Shown piece after piece: positions 7,219 to 14,910 of a stretch of 19,461 bases of DNA. This stretch comes from Planctomycetaceae bacterium. Its GTDB lineage: Bacteria; Planctomycetota; Planctomycetia; Planctomycetales; Planctomycetaceae. The translations under genes were made by a program, and so were the position numbers. The stretch lies in the NCBI GenBank assembly GCA_020426065.1, contig JAGQQT010000011.1:1-19461 (forward strand), read 5' to 3'. Below the pieces are notes generated by a model. The model was not told the DNA's origin. It saw only the letters and a list, made by a program, of their open reading frames with translations, and ran no database searches. The stretch's first letter is position 1, and each line of letters opens with the position of its first letter.

Positions 7219-9144
7219 ATGCAACCGTTTCGACTGACTGCCTGGAAACACTGTTTTGCAAGACTGCCGCTGTGCCTTTGTGGCCTGCTGTTTGCAGCAT
7301 TGCAGACAACAACGCTGCTGGCCCAGGCGGACGTGCCACCGATTGATTCGGGAAATGTCTTTCATGTGGTTTCCACGCGTAATGAAATGACGCTCACGGA
7401 GCGTTTCGCACGGGTTGTCGAGCTGGATACCCGTATCACCCGAGTGGATGGCTTTGATCCTGGCATCCTGTCGGTGCAGGCGCTGACACCTCACCGGATT
7501 CGTCTGCAGGCAGTCGCTTCCGGAGTGACCACTCTGCTGCTGGTCGATGAGTTCGACAGGGTCTACGAGATCGAAGTGTTTGTCGAAGGAGATGTTCGAC
7601 ACCTGCAATCCTATATCAACCGGTTTTTCCCGAACTCTTCTGTCACAGCCGTCAAGGTAAAGGACAGCGTGGTGCTGCGAGGTGTTGTCTCAGATCCCTC
7701 TCACATCACCCGGATTGCAGAAGTTGCTGAAGAGTTCTACCCCAAAGTGATTAACCATATGCAGTTTGGAGCAGAGAACCAGGTTCGTCTCCAGGTTCGC
7801 ATTATGGAAGCTCAGCGTTCCCGCATTCGCCAGCTTGGTTTCAACTGGTCGTTGCTGAACAATGATGGATTTATCCTCAGCAATCCCGGGAACCTGGCCA
7901 CACCCACGAATGCAACCCTCAGCAATGCGACCGGGAATTCTCTGACTTATGGTGGAGCCGGCCTGAGCGACTCGTCCATCAGCTTTGGTCTGGTGAATAC
8001 CAATTCCATCTTTCGCGGCTTCATTGAAGCACTCAAGCAGGAAGGGTTGCTGCGAATCCTGGTCGAATCGACCGTTGTCGCTGATTCCGGAAGACCAGCT
8101 TCTCTGCTCTCTGGTGGGGAATTCCCCATCCTGGTCCCGCAGGCACTGGGAACCCTTTCGGTGGAATGGCGTGAATTCGGCGTGAAGCTGGAAGCCGTTC
8201 CGATTGTCCTGGGGCAAGGTCAGGTGATGCTCGAAATTGCTCCGGAATTCAGCGAACGGGACTTTGCCAACGCCGCCACATTGAACAATACCACAATTCC
8301 CGCGATCACCACCCGCCGTGCCAATACACAAGTTCGTATGAAATTCGGACAGACGCTGATGATCGGTGGTTTGATCGCGACCCGCTATACCGCTGAAACA
8401 GACAAGATTCCCATCCTGGGCGAACTCCCGGGAATTGGAGCCGCTTTCCGTCGTGTCCGTTATGACGAAAATGAAACAGAGCTGATCATTCTCGTCACGC
8501 CCGAATACGTTGCTCCTCTGGATCCGCATCAGGTTCCTGCAGGTGGTCCGGGAGCGTTCTCGGATATTCCAACCGATCGCGAACTGTTCTGGCAGGGATT
8601 GATCGAAGTTCCCAACTACGGTGGACCAACTCCTCCAGGTATCAGCGATCTGATCCACAGCAGTGGCCCCGAGGGATATCCTCCCGGCATGATCATGAAC
8701 GGACCTGTTGAGCAATATGGACCTCCCCCCGGAATGATGGGTGAACCGATGATGGCTCCCTCACCAGGTATGTTGCCTCCACCGGGAGTGGAATTTGAAA
8801 TGCCATCTCCTCCCCGGCCATACGGCCCTCCGGAAGAGATTCCTTATCCGACTGGTTCACCATTGCCACCAACAATTCCACCTGCTGCAGTGGAAGAAGT
8901 GGGGCCATGGGGAAATGGAGCCACAACGGTTCCTGAAGCCCCTGTGTTACCTCCCTCCATGCCACCAATGACTTCCCGGTCTTCAAAGCCTGGGACTTCA
9001 CAGTTGCAGCAGGTATCCGGCCAGAATCAATCTGGACAGGTTCAGCACGCTCACCATCAGGTGAGCAGTCAACCGGCCCTCATTGGACCGGGTCAGAGTC
9101 AGCGGGTCGTGAACGCCGCAGGAGTTTCGGCACCGACACCATAG
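7219..9144 (+). CDS. cpaC: Tad secretin CpaC/RcpA with proline-rich tail
   Basis: Outer-membrane channel through which the Flp pilus leaves the cell (641 aa). A signal peptide ends near AQA (35-37). The N-terminal pilus-formation domain spans about 56-123 (LTERFARVVELDTRITRVDG to YEIEVFVEG), and a BON-like domain about 125-183. The secretin core spans about 190-432 and includes the short VPQALG segment, GVKLEAVPIVLGQG, the ANTQVRMKFGQTLMIGGL block and the signature IPILGELPGIGAAFR (397-411), closing with ELIILVTPEYV. After about residue 437 comes a tail of some 200 residues rich in Pro, Gly and Met (for example PPGMMGEPMMAPSPGMLPPP), then Gln/Ser-rich sequence; ordinary CpaC proteins end soon after the core. 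ACGGAG precedes the ATG by about 8 nt. It lies 135 bp after cpaB, with a strong hairpin in the gap. Confidence 0.93.
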   Translation: MQPFRLTAWKHCFARLPLCLCGLLFAALQTTTLLAQADVPPIDSGNVFHVVSTRNEMTLTERFARVVELDTRITRVDGFDPGILSVQALTPHRIRLQAVASGVTTLLLVDEFDRVYEIEVFVEGDVRHLQSYINRFFPNSSVTAVKVKDSVVLRGVVSDPSHITRIAEVAEEFYPKVINHMQFGAENQVRLQVRIMEAQRSRIRQLGFNWSLLNNDGFILSNPGNLATPTNATLSNATGNSLTYGGAGLSDSSISFGLVNTNSIFRGFIEALKQEGLLRILVESTVVADSGRPASLLSGGEFPILVPQALGTLSVEWREFGVKLEAVPIVLGQGQVMLEIAPEFSERDFANAATLNNTTIPAITTRRANTQVRMKFGQTLMIGGLIATRYTAETDKIPILGELPGIGAAFRRVRYDENETELIILVTPEYVAPLDPHQVPAGGPGAFSDIPTDRELFWQGLIEVPNYGGPTPPGISDLIHSSGPEGYPPGMIMNGPVEQYGPPPGMMGEPMMAPSPGMLPPPGVEFEMPSPPRPYGPPEEIPYPTGSPLPPTIPPAAVEEVGPWGNGATTVPEAPVLPPSMPPMTSRSSKPGTSQLQQVSGQNQSGQVQHAHHQVSSQPALIGPGQSQRVVNAAGVSAPTP

Positions 9145-9165
9145 AGAGGTCACTGAGCAGGAACC

Positions 9166-9198
9166 ACGGAGTTAACGACTGCCATTCAGGAACTCCGT
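9166..9198 (+). repeat. Inverted repeat between cpaC and cpaE
   Basis: ACGGAGTT (9166-9173) and AACTCCGT (9191-9198) are exact reverse complements around a 17-nt loop that itself holds CTG/CAG pairing (9179-9181 with 9187-9189). No T-run follows. It fills the 120-bp spacer before cpaE and continues the pattern of a hairpin in each gap of this cluster. Confidence 0.45.
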
Positions 9199-9264
9199 CA
9201 GGCAGACAAACAGAAAACATCCCGACGGCGGAAGTTGTGCAGTCAAGATGGAAATGGAATTCAC

Positions 9265-10461
9265 ATGAAGAGGGTAATCCGACTCGCGGTGGTCGACCCG
9301 AATGACGGGACACGAAACCAGCTCAAGAATTTGATGCTGGGCGTGGATACCGTCTGGCTGGAAGCGGAATGCTCCCGCTACGAATTCTTTCTTGATGTTG
9401 TGATGCAGACCCAGCCTGACATCGCTCTGATTTCTCTGGACCACAATCGTGAAACCGCACTTGATCTGATTGGAAAAGTTCGTCAGCAGGCACCTGCCTG
9501 TTCAATCCTGGTAGCCAGTTCATCCCAGGATGGACCACTGATTCTGCAGGCCATGCGGAATGGTGCCCAGGAATTCCTGAACATTCCGCTGAAGCTGGAT
9601 GATTTTCTGGCAGCATTGGGACGTGTCCGCTATGCGAGCGCTTCGGGCGAAGGAAATGATGAAGTCCGTGACTCTCAGGTGATAACTGTCGCGGGGGTGA
9701 ATGGTGGGGTGGGATCGACTTCCGTTGCGGTGAATCTGGCGGCTGTCCTGGCCAAAGACGAACGGAATACCGTCGGCCTGATTGACCTGGACCTGGCACT
9801 GGGTGATGCCGATATCTGGCTCGACATCATTCCCGATTACACGATTCAGGATGTGGCGGAAAACATTACCCGTATCGATTACTCACTCCTCAAACGCTCA
9901 CTCACAAAACATGACTCCGGAATGTTTCTGCTCCCCCGTCCGATCAATCTGGATGGTGAGTTTCATCTGGGAGCAGATGACTTTCGCCGCGTGATTGGTC
10001 TGCTCAAAGCCACCTTCAGTCATCTCGTGATTGATGTCAGCAAAACCTACGGCGATCTGGAAATGGCAGCCATCAACGCCTCCGATGCAACACTACTGGT
10101 GACACAACTGGACCTGCCCTGCCTCCGGAATGTGGTTCGGCTCATTCAGTACTTTGAACAGTTCGATAAAATCTCGGATAAACTGAAAGTCGTTTTGAAT
10201 CGGGCCGGGCTCAACGATATGCAGATCAGCGTGAAGAAGGCGCTGGAGATCATCGGTCGGGAGATCTACTGGAAAATCCCCAACGACTACGGCACGATGT
10301 CCGAATCCCGTAACAATGGTGTCCCGCTCATCATGCAGTCGCCCAAGGCGAAGCTGACCAAAGCCTATCAGGAACTGGCGGCTCACCTGTCAAATCAAGG
10401 CGCGGAAGTGGAACCTGAACAGCCAGCCAAAAAGAAGCTGTTCAGTTTTCTCGGCGGTTGA
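9265..10461 (+). CDS. cpaE: Tad localisation protein CpaE/TadZ (MinD/ParA-like, degenerate)
   Basis: CpaE/TadZ proteins set the cellular site of Tad pilus assembly. The 398-aa protein has a receiver-like domain (about 4-125) followed by a MinD/ParA-type domain (about 137-375). In the receiver, the phosphate-accepting Asp position is Ser57 (PDIALIS), so it should not be phosphorylated. The Walker A region reads VNGGVGSTS (145-153). The signature lysine of the deviant KGGxGK[TS] motif is Asn146 and the P-loop lysine is Ser151, while the Asp-rich loop LIDLDLALGDAD (172-183) is kept. ATP hydrolysis is therefore doubtful; atypical Walker A motifs are known in TadZ. The ATG at 9265 is preferred to a TTG at 9235 because of GGAA-type sequence 8-12 nt upstream. 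The stop codon touches the convergent gene with no space. CpaF, TadB and TadC, which often follow, are absent. Confidence 0.88.
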   Translation: MKRVIRLAVVDPNDGTRNQLKNLMLGVDTVWLEAECSRYEFFLDVVMQTQPDIALISLDHNRETALDLIGKVRQQAPACSILVASSSQDGPLILQAMRNGAQEFLNIPLKLDDFLAALGRVRYASASGEGNDEVRDSQVITVAGVNGGVGSTSVAVNLAAVLAKDERNTVGLIDLDLALGDADIWLDIIPDYTIQDVAENITRIDYSLLKRSLTKHDSGMFLLPRPINLDGEFHLGADDFRRVIGLLKATFSHLVIDVSKTYGDLEMAAINASDATLLVTQLDLPCLRNVVRLIQYFEQFDKISDKLKVVLNRAGLNDMQISVKKALEIIGREIYWKIPNDYGTMSESRNNGVPLIMQSPKAKLTKAYQELAAHLSNQGAEVEPEQPAKKKLFSFLGG

Positions 10462-11283
10462 TTACGGTCGCAAACCACTGGCTGACATCAGGCGGGCGGT
10501 CGCTTCGTACGCCTCGCGGACCCACTCTTCGATCTTGTCCGGCTCCGGCGAATACTCCAGCTCCAGCGAGATGGTGCCATCGATATTCAGCTTGCGGATC
10601 TCATCCAGGTAAGGCGGAAAATCGACCACGCCCCGACCAGGCGGCAAATCGCCGTGTACTTTGCCATCGCAATCGGACAGATGAACGTGAATCGCTTTTC
10701 CGTTCAGGCGGGATAATTCCTGGGGTTTGACATCGGCCAGCAGCAGGTGCGAAACATCAATGTTCGCGCACAGGGCAGGATGGTTGACGTCATCAATGAA
10801 CCGTACCATGTTGTCCACGTTATTGAGCAACGAGAGTGAAAACGGTTCGAGCTCCATCGCAATTTTCAGATCCAGGTCCGCTGCATAATCGGCCAGTTCC
10901 CTGCAGGTCTGCACGCCCCACTCCCACTGCTCAGCAGGCGGAATCACCTCCTGATTCCAGATATATTCTCCCAACACCAGCAGCAGATTCTCGGCTTCGT
11001 ACTCGTAGCATAAATCCAGATATGCAATGCAGCGTTCCAGATGAAAACGCCGCACACTCGGGTTCAGATCAATCAGGCCAACCGCGACGCAACAGATCGA
11101 AACAATCGGCAGTTCCAGTCGATCGCATTCTCGCTTGATCAGGAGACGTTCCCGGATATCGATATCGAACGGATCGGTAAAGATGTCGATGCAGTCGAAT
11201 CCGATTTCTTTGGTCTTCTGGATTCCCCAGGCCGTGTCCCGACCCGCCTGTGCCCACGCTGAATTGATCAGTCCCAGTCTCAT
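10462..11283 (-). CDS. Sugar phosphate isomerase/epimerase-like TIM-barrel protein
   Basis: Member of the xylose-isomerase-like TIM-barrel superfamily (AP endonuclease family 2 fold, PF01261), 273 aa. These proteins isomerise or epimerise sugars and related polyols using a divalent metal in the cytoplasm. Likely metal ligands sit at the ends of successive strands: IAMELEPF (Glu144 or Glu146), NIDVSHLLL (Asp176, His179), IHVHLSD (His199/His201, Asp204) and SLELEY (Glu241 region). HGDLPPGRGVVDF (210-222) is the usual loop before the last part of the barrel. The start at 11283 has GAGG about 9 nt upstream; an upstream ATG at 11310 adds nine residues without better support. The gene converges on cpaE with no intergenic base and has no visible terminator. 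Substrate unknown: many planctomycete paralogues exist, and annotation as hydroxypyruvate isomerase would be a guess. Confidence 0.82.
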   Translation of the reverse strand: MRLGLINSAWAQAGRDTAWGIQKTKEIGFDCIDIFTDPFDIDIRERLLIKRECDRLELPIVSICCVAVGLIDLNPSVRRFHLERCIAYLDLCYEYEAENLLLVLGEYIWNQEVIPPAEQWEWGVQTCRELADYAADLDLKIAMELEPFSLSLLNNVDNMVRFIDDVNHPALCANIDVSHLLLADVKPQELSRLNGKAIHVHLSDCDGKVHGDLPPGRGVVDFPPYLDEIRKLNIDGTISLELEYSPEPDKIEEWVREAYEATARLMSASGLRP

Positions 11284-11456
11284 GTTGTCAGTCCTCAATT
11301 CGGTTCCCATTCAATCGTTATCCAGTGTATCATACAGCTCACTTGCTGAGAACTACCCTGTCTGCTCACGATTCTGCCGTGAAGCTAGATCCTTCTGTTT
11401 TTGTCGTTGGAGAGAAAGAGCGGCGAACGATTTCACTCGCCTCTCAGGTTGATTGC

Positions 11457-13007
11457 ATGTTTTCCGTTCGCACCATCCTGCTTTTGACAGTTGCCATGCA
11501 ATGCCCGGGGATTCACCCCCCTGCACTACTCCTGGCGCAGCAACCCGTCATACAGGAAGAGACTCAGGTCCCACTCTCTTTGCAGAAGCCGAAACTGCAG
11601 GTCAGCATCCAGTTCGAGGATTCCGTTATCAATCCAGACCTCCAGAAGTCCCTGCCCAAACAGGTGCTGGAAATCCTTCAACTCACACGTGGAACCTGCA
11701 GTCAGCTGGAGGTGACCACCTCGCCGGATGATCTGACTGATTCCATTCCTGCTCCGACCGATGTCGCCGCATTGGGAAACTGCCAGATCAGGTTTCTGGT
11801 AGGCCTGAATGATGGTGTCTGGACAGTGGATTCCTCAACCCGGATTGAGCTGGAAGACTCCTGGCAACAGGGAGAGCGGGAAACGGTTCGTGAAACCGAA
11901 CTCCTCGCTCGCAAAATCGCACTTCAGGCCACGCTGGCCAGTTCCGCACTGCTGCTCATCAATTCGGTCGATGATTCCAGTTTAAGTGCAACCCTGCTGG
12001 CAGGCGAGTATGGCATTTCCGATTCCAGCCTGCCGCTGCTGGATGCGGGCGATCTGATGGCCGTTGTGATGTTGTACTACGATCGCAACGGAAATCTGAT
12101 GCAGCGTCAAAAGCTTCCCTACACCTACCTCCAGGTCGAATCTCGGGACCGCAGCCAGGTGGTCTGTCAGCTGGCATCTGCATTTCGCAGTCCTATTCCC
12201 CGTTCACGTCGCCGGGTGGAAGTAGTTGCACTGCGACTGGAGTCAAAATATTCGCAGACTCAAGTCCATGTCGAGAAGCGGGGACACTCTCTTCGCGACG
12301 CGGAACTGACACGGGTGTATGTTTCCCCCTGGCACGTCGAAAAGAAGCCGGAGGAAGCATCGTTTGTTCCTTCAGCCACTCTCTACACAGACCGAACGGG
12401 ACATCTGCAACTCGAAACCACAAAACTGCAGGAGGTGCTTGGCACAAAGTTCGTCAAGCTTGAAGTCATGAGTGAAAACGTGGTTGTGGCCCGTGTTCCT
12501 TACTTTCTGGGAAGTCAACCTGGGTTGTCATTGCAGGTACCGGATGATTCCGCACGCGTGGCAGCCCGGATTCAGTTTGAACAGGTCAAGACGGAACTGC
12601 TGCGAGTCACAGCCAAACGGGCCGTACTGGTGGCTGCCCTCAAAAAGCTGATTGAAGAGCCGCGTGAAATACCCGCCGAGCCATTTTTCGAGCAGATTGC
12701 CGCGCTGCCTGCCCGACAGGACTTCCAGGAACAAACCAACCTGATCCGGATTGTCGCTGAAACTGAGCTGATGACCCTGGGGAATCGGGTTGCGGCCAGG
12801 CAGGTCAAAGACATGCAGTCAGAGGTCGACACTCTCATCAATCGCTTTCTGGATGATGAGCAGGTTGTCGAACTGAAAGTGGCCCTCAACTATGTCGATC
12901 CAGTCGCGGAAATCCCCGCCAGCACTTCAATTCCACAGCCGGGCACCACCTCGGAACCACTCCCCAGGAATCCCCGTCCCAAAGTCGTGATCCCTCAGTT
13001 CAAATAA
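11457..13007 (+). CDS. Uncharacterised exported protein with C-terminal helical region
   Basis: I do not recognise this family. From the ATG at 11457 the protein has 516 aa. It begins with a hydrophobic signal-peptide-like segment (MFSVRTILLLTVAMQ) and a possible cleavage site near ALLLAQQ (about residue 27). The N-terminal half is mixed alpha/beta. It includes LMAVVMLYYDRNGNLMQ (about 200-216), a VxRVYVSPWHV-like segment and a strand-rich part ending in VVVARVPYFLG. From about residue 375 it becomes helical and charged (ARIQFEQVKTELLRVTAKRA and onward), compatible with a coiled coil, and it ends in a Pro-rich tail. The open frame reaches back to 11325, but those residues do not look like a signal sequence, and CAGG precedes the ATG at 11457. 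It is divergent from the TIM-barrel gene and converges on the DUF368 gene 5 bp away. Periplasmic location is inferred. Confidence 0.62.
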   Translation: MFSVRTILLLTVAMQCPGIHPPALLLAQQPVIQEETQVPLSLQKPKLQVSIQFEDSVINPDLQKSLPKQVLEILQLTRGTCSQLEVTTSPDDLTDSIPAPTDVAALGNCQIRFLVGLNDGVWTVDSSTRIELEDSWQQGERETVRETELLARKIALQATLASSALLLINSVDDSSLSATLLAGEYGISDSSLPLLDAGDLMAVVMLYYDRNGNLMQRQKLPYTYLQVESRDRSQVVCQLASAFRSPIPRSRRRVEVVALRLESKYSQTQVHVEKRGHSLRDAELTRVYVSPWHVEKKPEEASFVPSATLYTDRTGHLQLETTKLQEVLGTKFVKLEVMSENVVVARVPYFLGSQPGLSLQVPDDSARVAARIQFEQVKTELLRVTAKRAVLVAALKKLIEEPREIPAEPFFEQIAALPARQDFQEQTNLIRIVAETELMTLGNRVAARQVKDMQSEVDTLINRFLDDEQVVELKVALNYVDPVAEIPASTSIPQPGTTSEPLPRNPRPKVVIPQFK

Positions 13008-13029
13008 ATGCCTCAGCCCTCAGAGGCAT
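13008..13029. terminator. Weak hairpin between two convergent genes
   Basis: ATGCCTC (13008-13014) and GAGGCAT (13023-13029) pair as a 7-bp stem around an 8-nt loop, just past the plus-strand stop and spanning the stop codon of the minus-strand gene. Read on the minus strand it is followed by TTTATTTG, so it may be a poor intrinsic terminator for the DUF368 gene. On the plus strand no T-run follows. Confidence 0.35.
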
Positions 13030-13993
13030 CCGAGATCTTCTCTGAAGCATGCGTGACCTCTGACAGGGTGTTGAGAATCATCACGAAGGACGCTGCCAGC
13101 AAAGCAACGGCAATGGCGGGGAACAGTTCCTGCTCAATGTTGATCGAACTCAAGGCCCGATTCTCATACAGCTTGTGCTTCAGTTCGGTCACGTCTGGAG
13201 TCAGATCCGTCTGGAATGGAAATAATTTCCGCAGTGAACCAATCATAAAGCCGCACAGGACTGCCATCGTCACGTTATGATGGTTAGCCAGTAACCACCT
13301 GAGTAACCGACTGAAGCTGAGCAGTCCAATCAGGCACCCGCTACAGAAAACTCCCACCGCAATCACAATCTCCGCACTGATTTCTCCGTGGATGGCCCCC
13401 TTGATCATGCCCGTGACTTCCACATATTTGCCGAGCAGCAGCAGGATAAACGCTCCGCTGATCCCTGGCAGAATCATTGCGCAGATGGCAATCACGCCAC
13501 AGAAAAACAGATACGTGAGCGTGCCGGGAGGTTGTTCAATGAGGGGAAGGCCAACCAGGTAAAAGGCAAATACTGCCCCTAATAGCAGACTGGCAACCTC
13601 CTGAACCCGCCAGCGGGGGACCATCATTCCCACCAGCCAGCTTGAAGCGGCGATCAGTCCAAAGAAAGCAGAGAAGGTCAGCATTCGCTGATTGAGCAGC
13701 AACTCATGCATCAGTCCAGCGAGCGAAACAATCCCCAGTCCGATCCCTGCCCCCAGGCAGACCAGAAATCGCAGATCGGCATGTTCAATCGCCTGACCAA
13801 ATTTTCGAGCGGCCAGCAACTGCAGCAATTTGACATCACAGTGGCTGATCGCCGCAATCAGACGTTCATAGATTCCCAGGATCAGAGCGACCGTGCCGCC
13901 CGAAACTCCTGGAATAATATCGGCTCCTCCCATCAGGAAACCGCGACCCACCTGAGCAATATCCTGTTGCCAATTCGTGACCGGTCTGGACAT
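13013..13993 (-). CDS. popT: DUF368 membrane protein, probable undecaprenyl-phosphate translocase PopT
   Basis: Polytopic inner-membrane protein (326 aa) of the DUF368 family (PF04018). Members of this family, called PopT, were reported to return undecaprenyl phosphate across the membrane for reuse in cell-wall and surface-polymer synthesis. The inverted-repeat family signature is clear: [19 protein letters not shown] (22-40) in the first half and [20 protein letters not shown] (171-190) in the second. About eight to nine hydrophobic segments lie around them. The C-terminal part holds a hydrophilic segment (about 258-285) before the final helix. Length is normal for the family (about 280-330 aa). 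No strong ribosome-binding site precedes the ATG. It lies 126 bp downstream of the CvpA-like gene on the same strand. Function is transferred from family studies. Confidence 0.85.
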   Translation of the reverse strand: MSRPVTNWQQDIAQVGRGFLMGGADIIPGVSGGTVALILGIYERLIAAISHCDVKLLQLLAARKFGQAIEHADLRFLVCLGAGIGLGIVSLAGLMHELLLNQRMLTFSAFFGLIAASSWLVGMMVPRWRVQEVASLLLGAVFAFYLVGLPLIEQPPGTLTYLFFCGVIAICAMILPGISGAFILLLLGKYVEVTGMIKGAIHGEISAEIVIAVGVFCSGCLIGLLSFSRLLRWLLANHHNVTMAVLCGFMIGSLRKLFPFQTDLTPDVTELKHKLYENRALSSINIEQELFPAIAVALLAASFVMILNTLSEVTHASEKISDASEG

Positions 13994-14092
13994 TCTGATT
14001 CAGTTCTGAGTGTAAATGAGGACCGGAAGTATTCCCGGTTGCGGAAAGATTGTTCCCGGTAAAAATCGGCGTTCAGCAGCAACGGCCATCAA

Positions 14093-14107
14093 CAGTCTGA
14101 CAGACTG
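14093..14107. repeat. 15-bp palindrome between cvpA-like gene and popT
   Basis: CAGTCTG-A-CAGACTG has exact 7-bp arms and a one-base centre. It lies 12 nt beyond the stop of the CvpA-like gene on the minus strand and about 100 nt before the popT start. No T-run follows, so it is more like an operator than a terminator. It has the same geometry as the dyad before flp but a different sequence. Confidence 0.35.
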
Positions 14108-14119
14108 AGAGAAACCCGG

Positions 14120-14809
14120 TCAGAAGGCGACAGGAGGCCGTGCATTCGGAGCGACGGGAACCGGCACAACCTGAGCAGGTGGTGCCTCCTGAGCTGCCCC
14201 CCCAACGCCACCCACACCACGCCGGGTAGCATAACGGATGGTAAAGGAAGGGATGACTACTTCCTGATTATTGGCCAGTCTGACTGTCGAGCCGTCGAAG
14301 AAGTGGGTCTTGTCCCGACTGAAAGACTTTTCAGTGAGATACTGCACATACCCGATCCACTGACGGTCCGGGGCTGCCATTCCCAAAAGATTGTCCCGTT
14401 CCGGTTCAAAGCCCAGAAAAGTTCGAGGGAGCGGGCTGGTATGGAGCGAGGTCAGGATCACGGCCATTGTCAGGTATCCGGTTGCAATTCCGGCGGCCCA
14501 GCGGACGCCATCGTGTGCAATGGGATGCACATGGATGAACGTCGGCATGATCTGCTCAGTCCCCAGACGGAAGGCAAAGATCAGGGCAATGAACAATCCC
14601 ATCAGGGCAATGAAATCCCAGCGGTTTCGCCAGGAGGCACCCAGATTGAGGCTGCCTGCCAGCAGGTCTGCCAGCGGCTCAAAATAATTCATGGCCAGAA
14701 AACCCGCCAGAAGAGTGGAGAGTAAAGCCAGTGCCGCTCCCCAGGCTCCTTCCGAAGCCACACACCAGGCCACCAGCCCAACAATTGCCAACAGAGCAAG
14801 ATCAATCAT
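14120..14809 (-). CDS. CvpA-like membrane protein
   Basis: Probable inner-membrane protein of the CvpA (colicin V production) type, 229 aa. The layout fits: a first helix starting at the N-terminus (IDLALLAIVGLVAWCVASEG), a second (AALALLSTLLAGFLAMNYFEPLADLL), a third (WDFIALMGLFIALIFAFRLG), a fourth (WAAGIATGYLTMAVILTSL) and a soluble C-terminal tail. CvpA proteins start with a similar hydrophobic repeat and have four helices. Bacterial homologues have been linked to envelope stress and export, but no biochemical role is settled. The C-terminus here is extended, with an unusual Gly/Ala/Pro-rich end (GVGGVGGAAQEAPPAQVVPV). It starts 101 bp downstream of the secretion ATPase on the same strand and precedes popT. 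The family call rests on topology and weak sequence resemblance. Confidence 0.55.
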   Translation of the reverse strand: MIDLALLAIVGLVAWCVASEGAWGAALALLSTLLAGFLAMNYFEPLADLLAGSLNLGASWRNRWDFIALMGLFIALIFAFRLGTEQIMPTFIHVHPIAHDGVRWAAGIATGYLTMAVILTSLHTSPLPRTFLGFEPERDNLLGMAAPDRQWIGYVQYLTEKSFSRDKTHFFDGSTVRLANNQEVVIPSFTIRYATRRGVGGVGGAAQEAPPAQVVPVPVAPNARPPVAF

Positions 14810-14910
14810 GGTTCACTCAGATTTTCATCACGAACAGTTAACAGGACTTGCGAGTGTTTTTCCTGACCCGACAGCTTCTCAATCGAAAAGGACAGGTCCC
14901 CTGAAACCAT

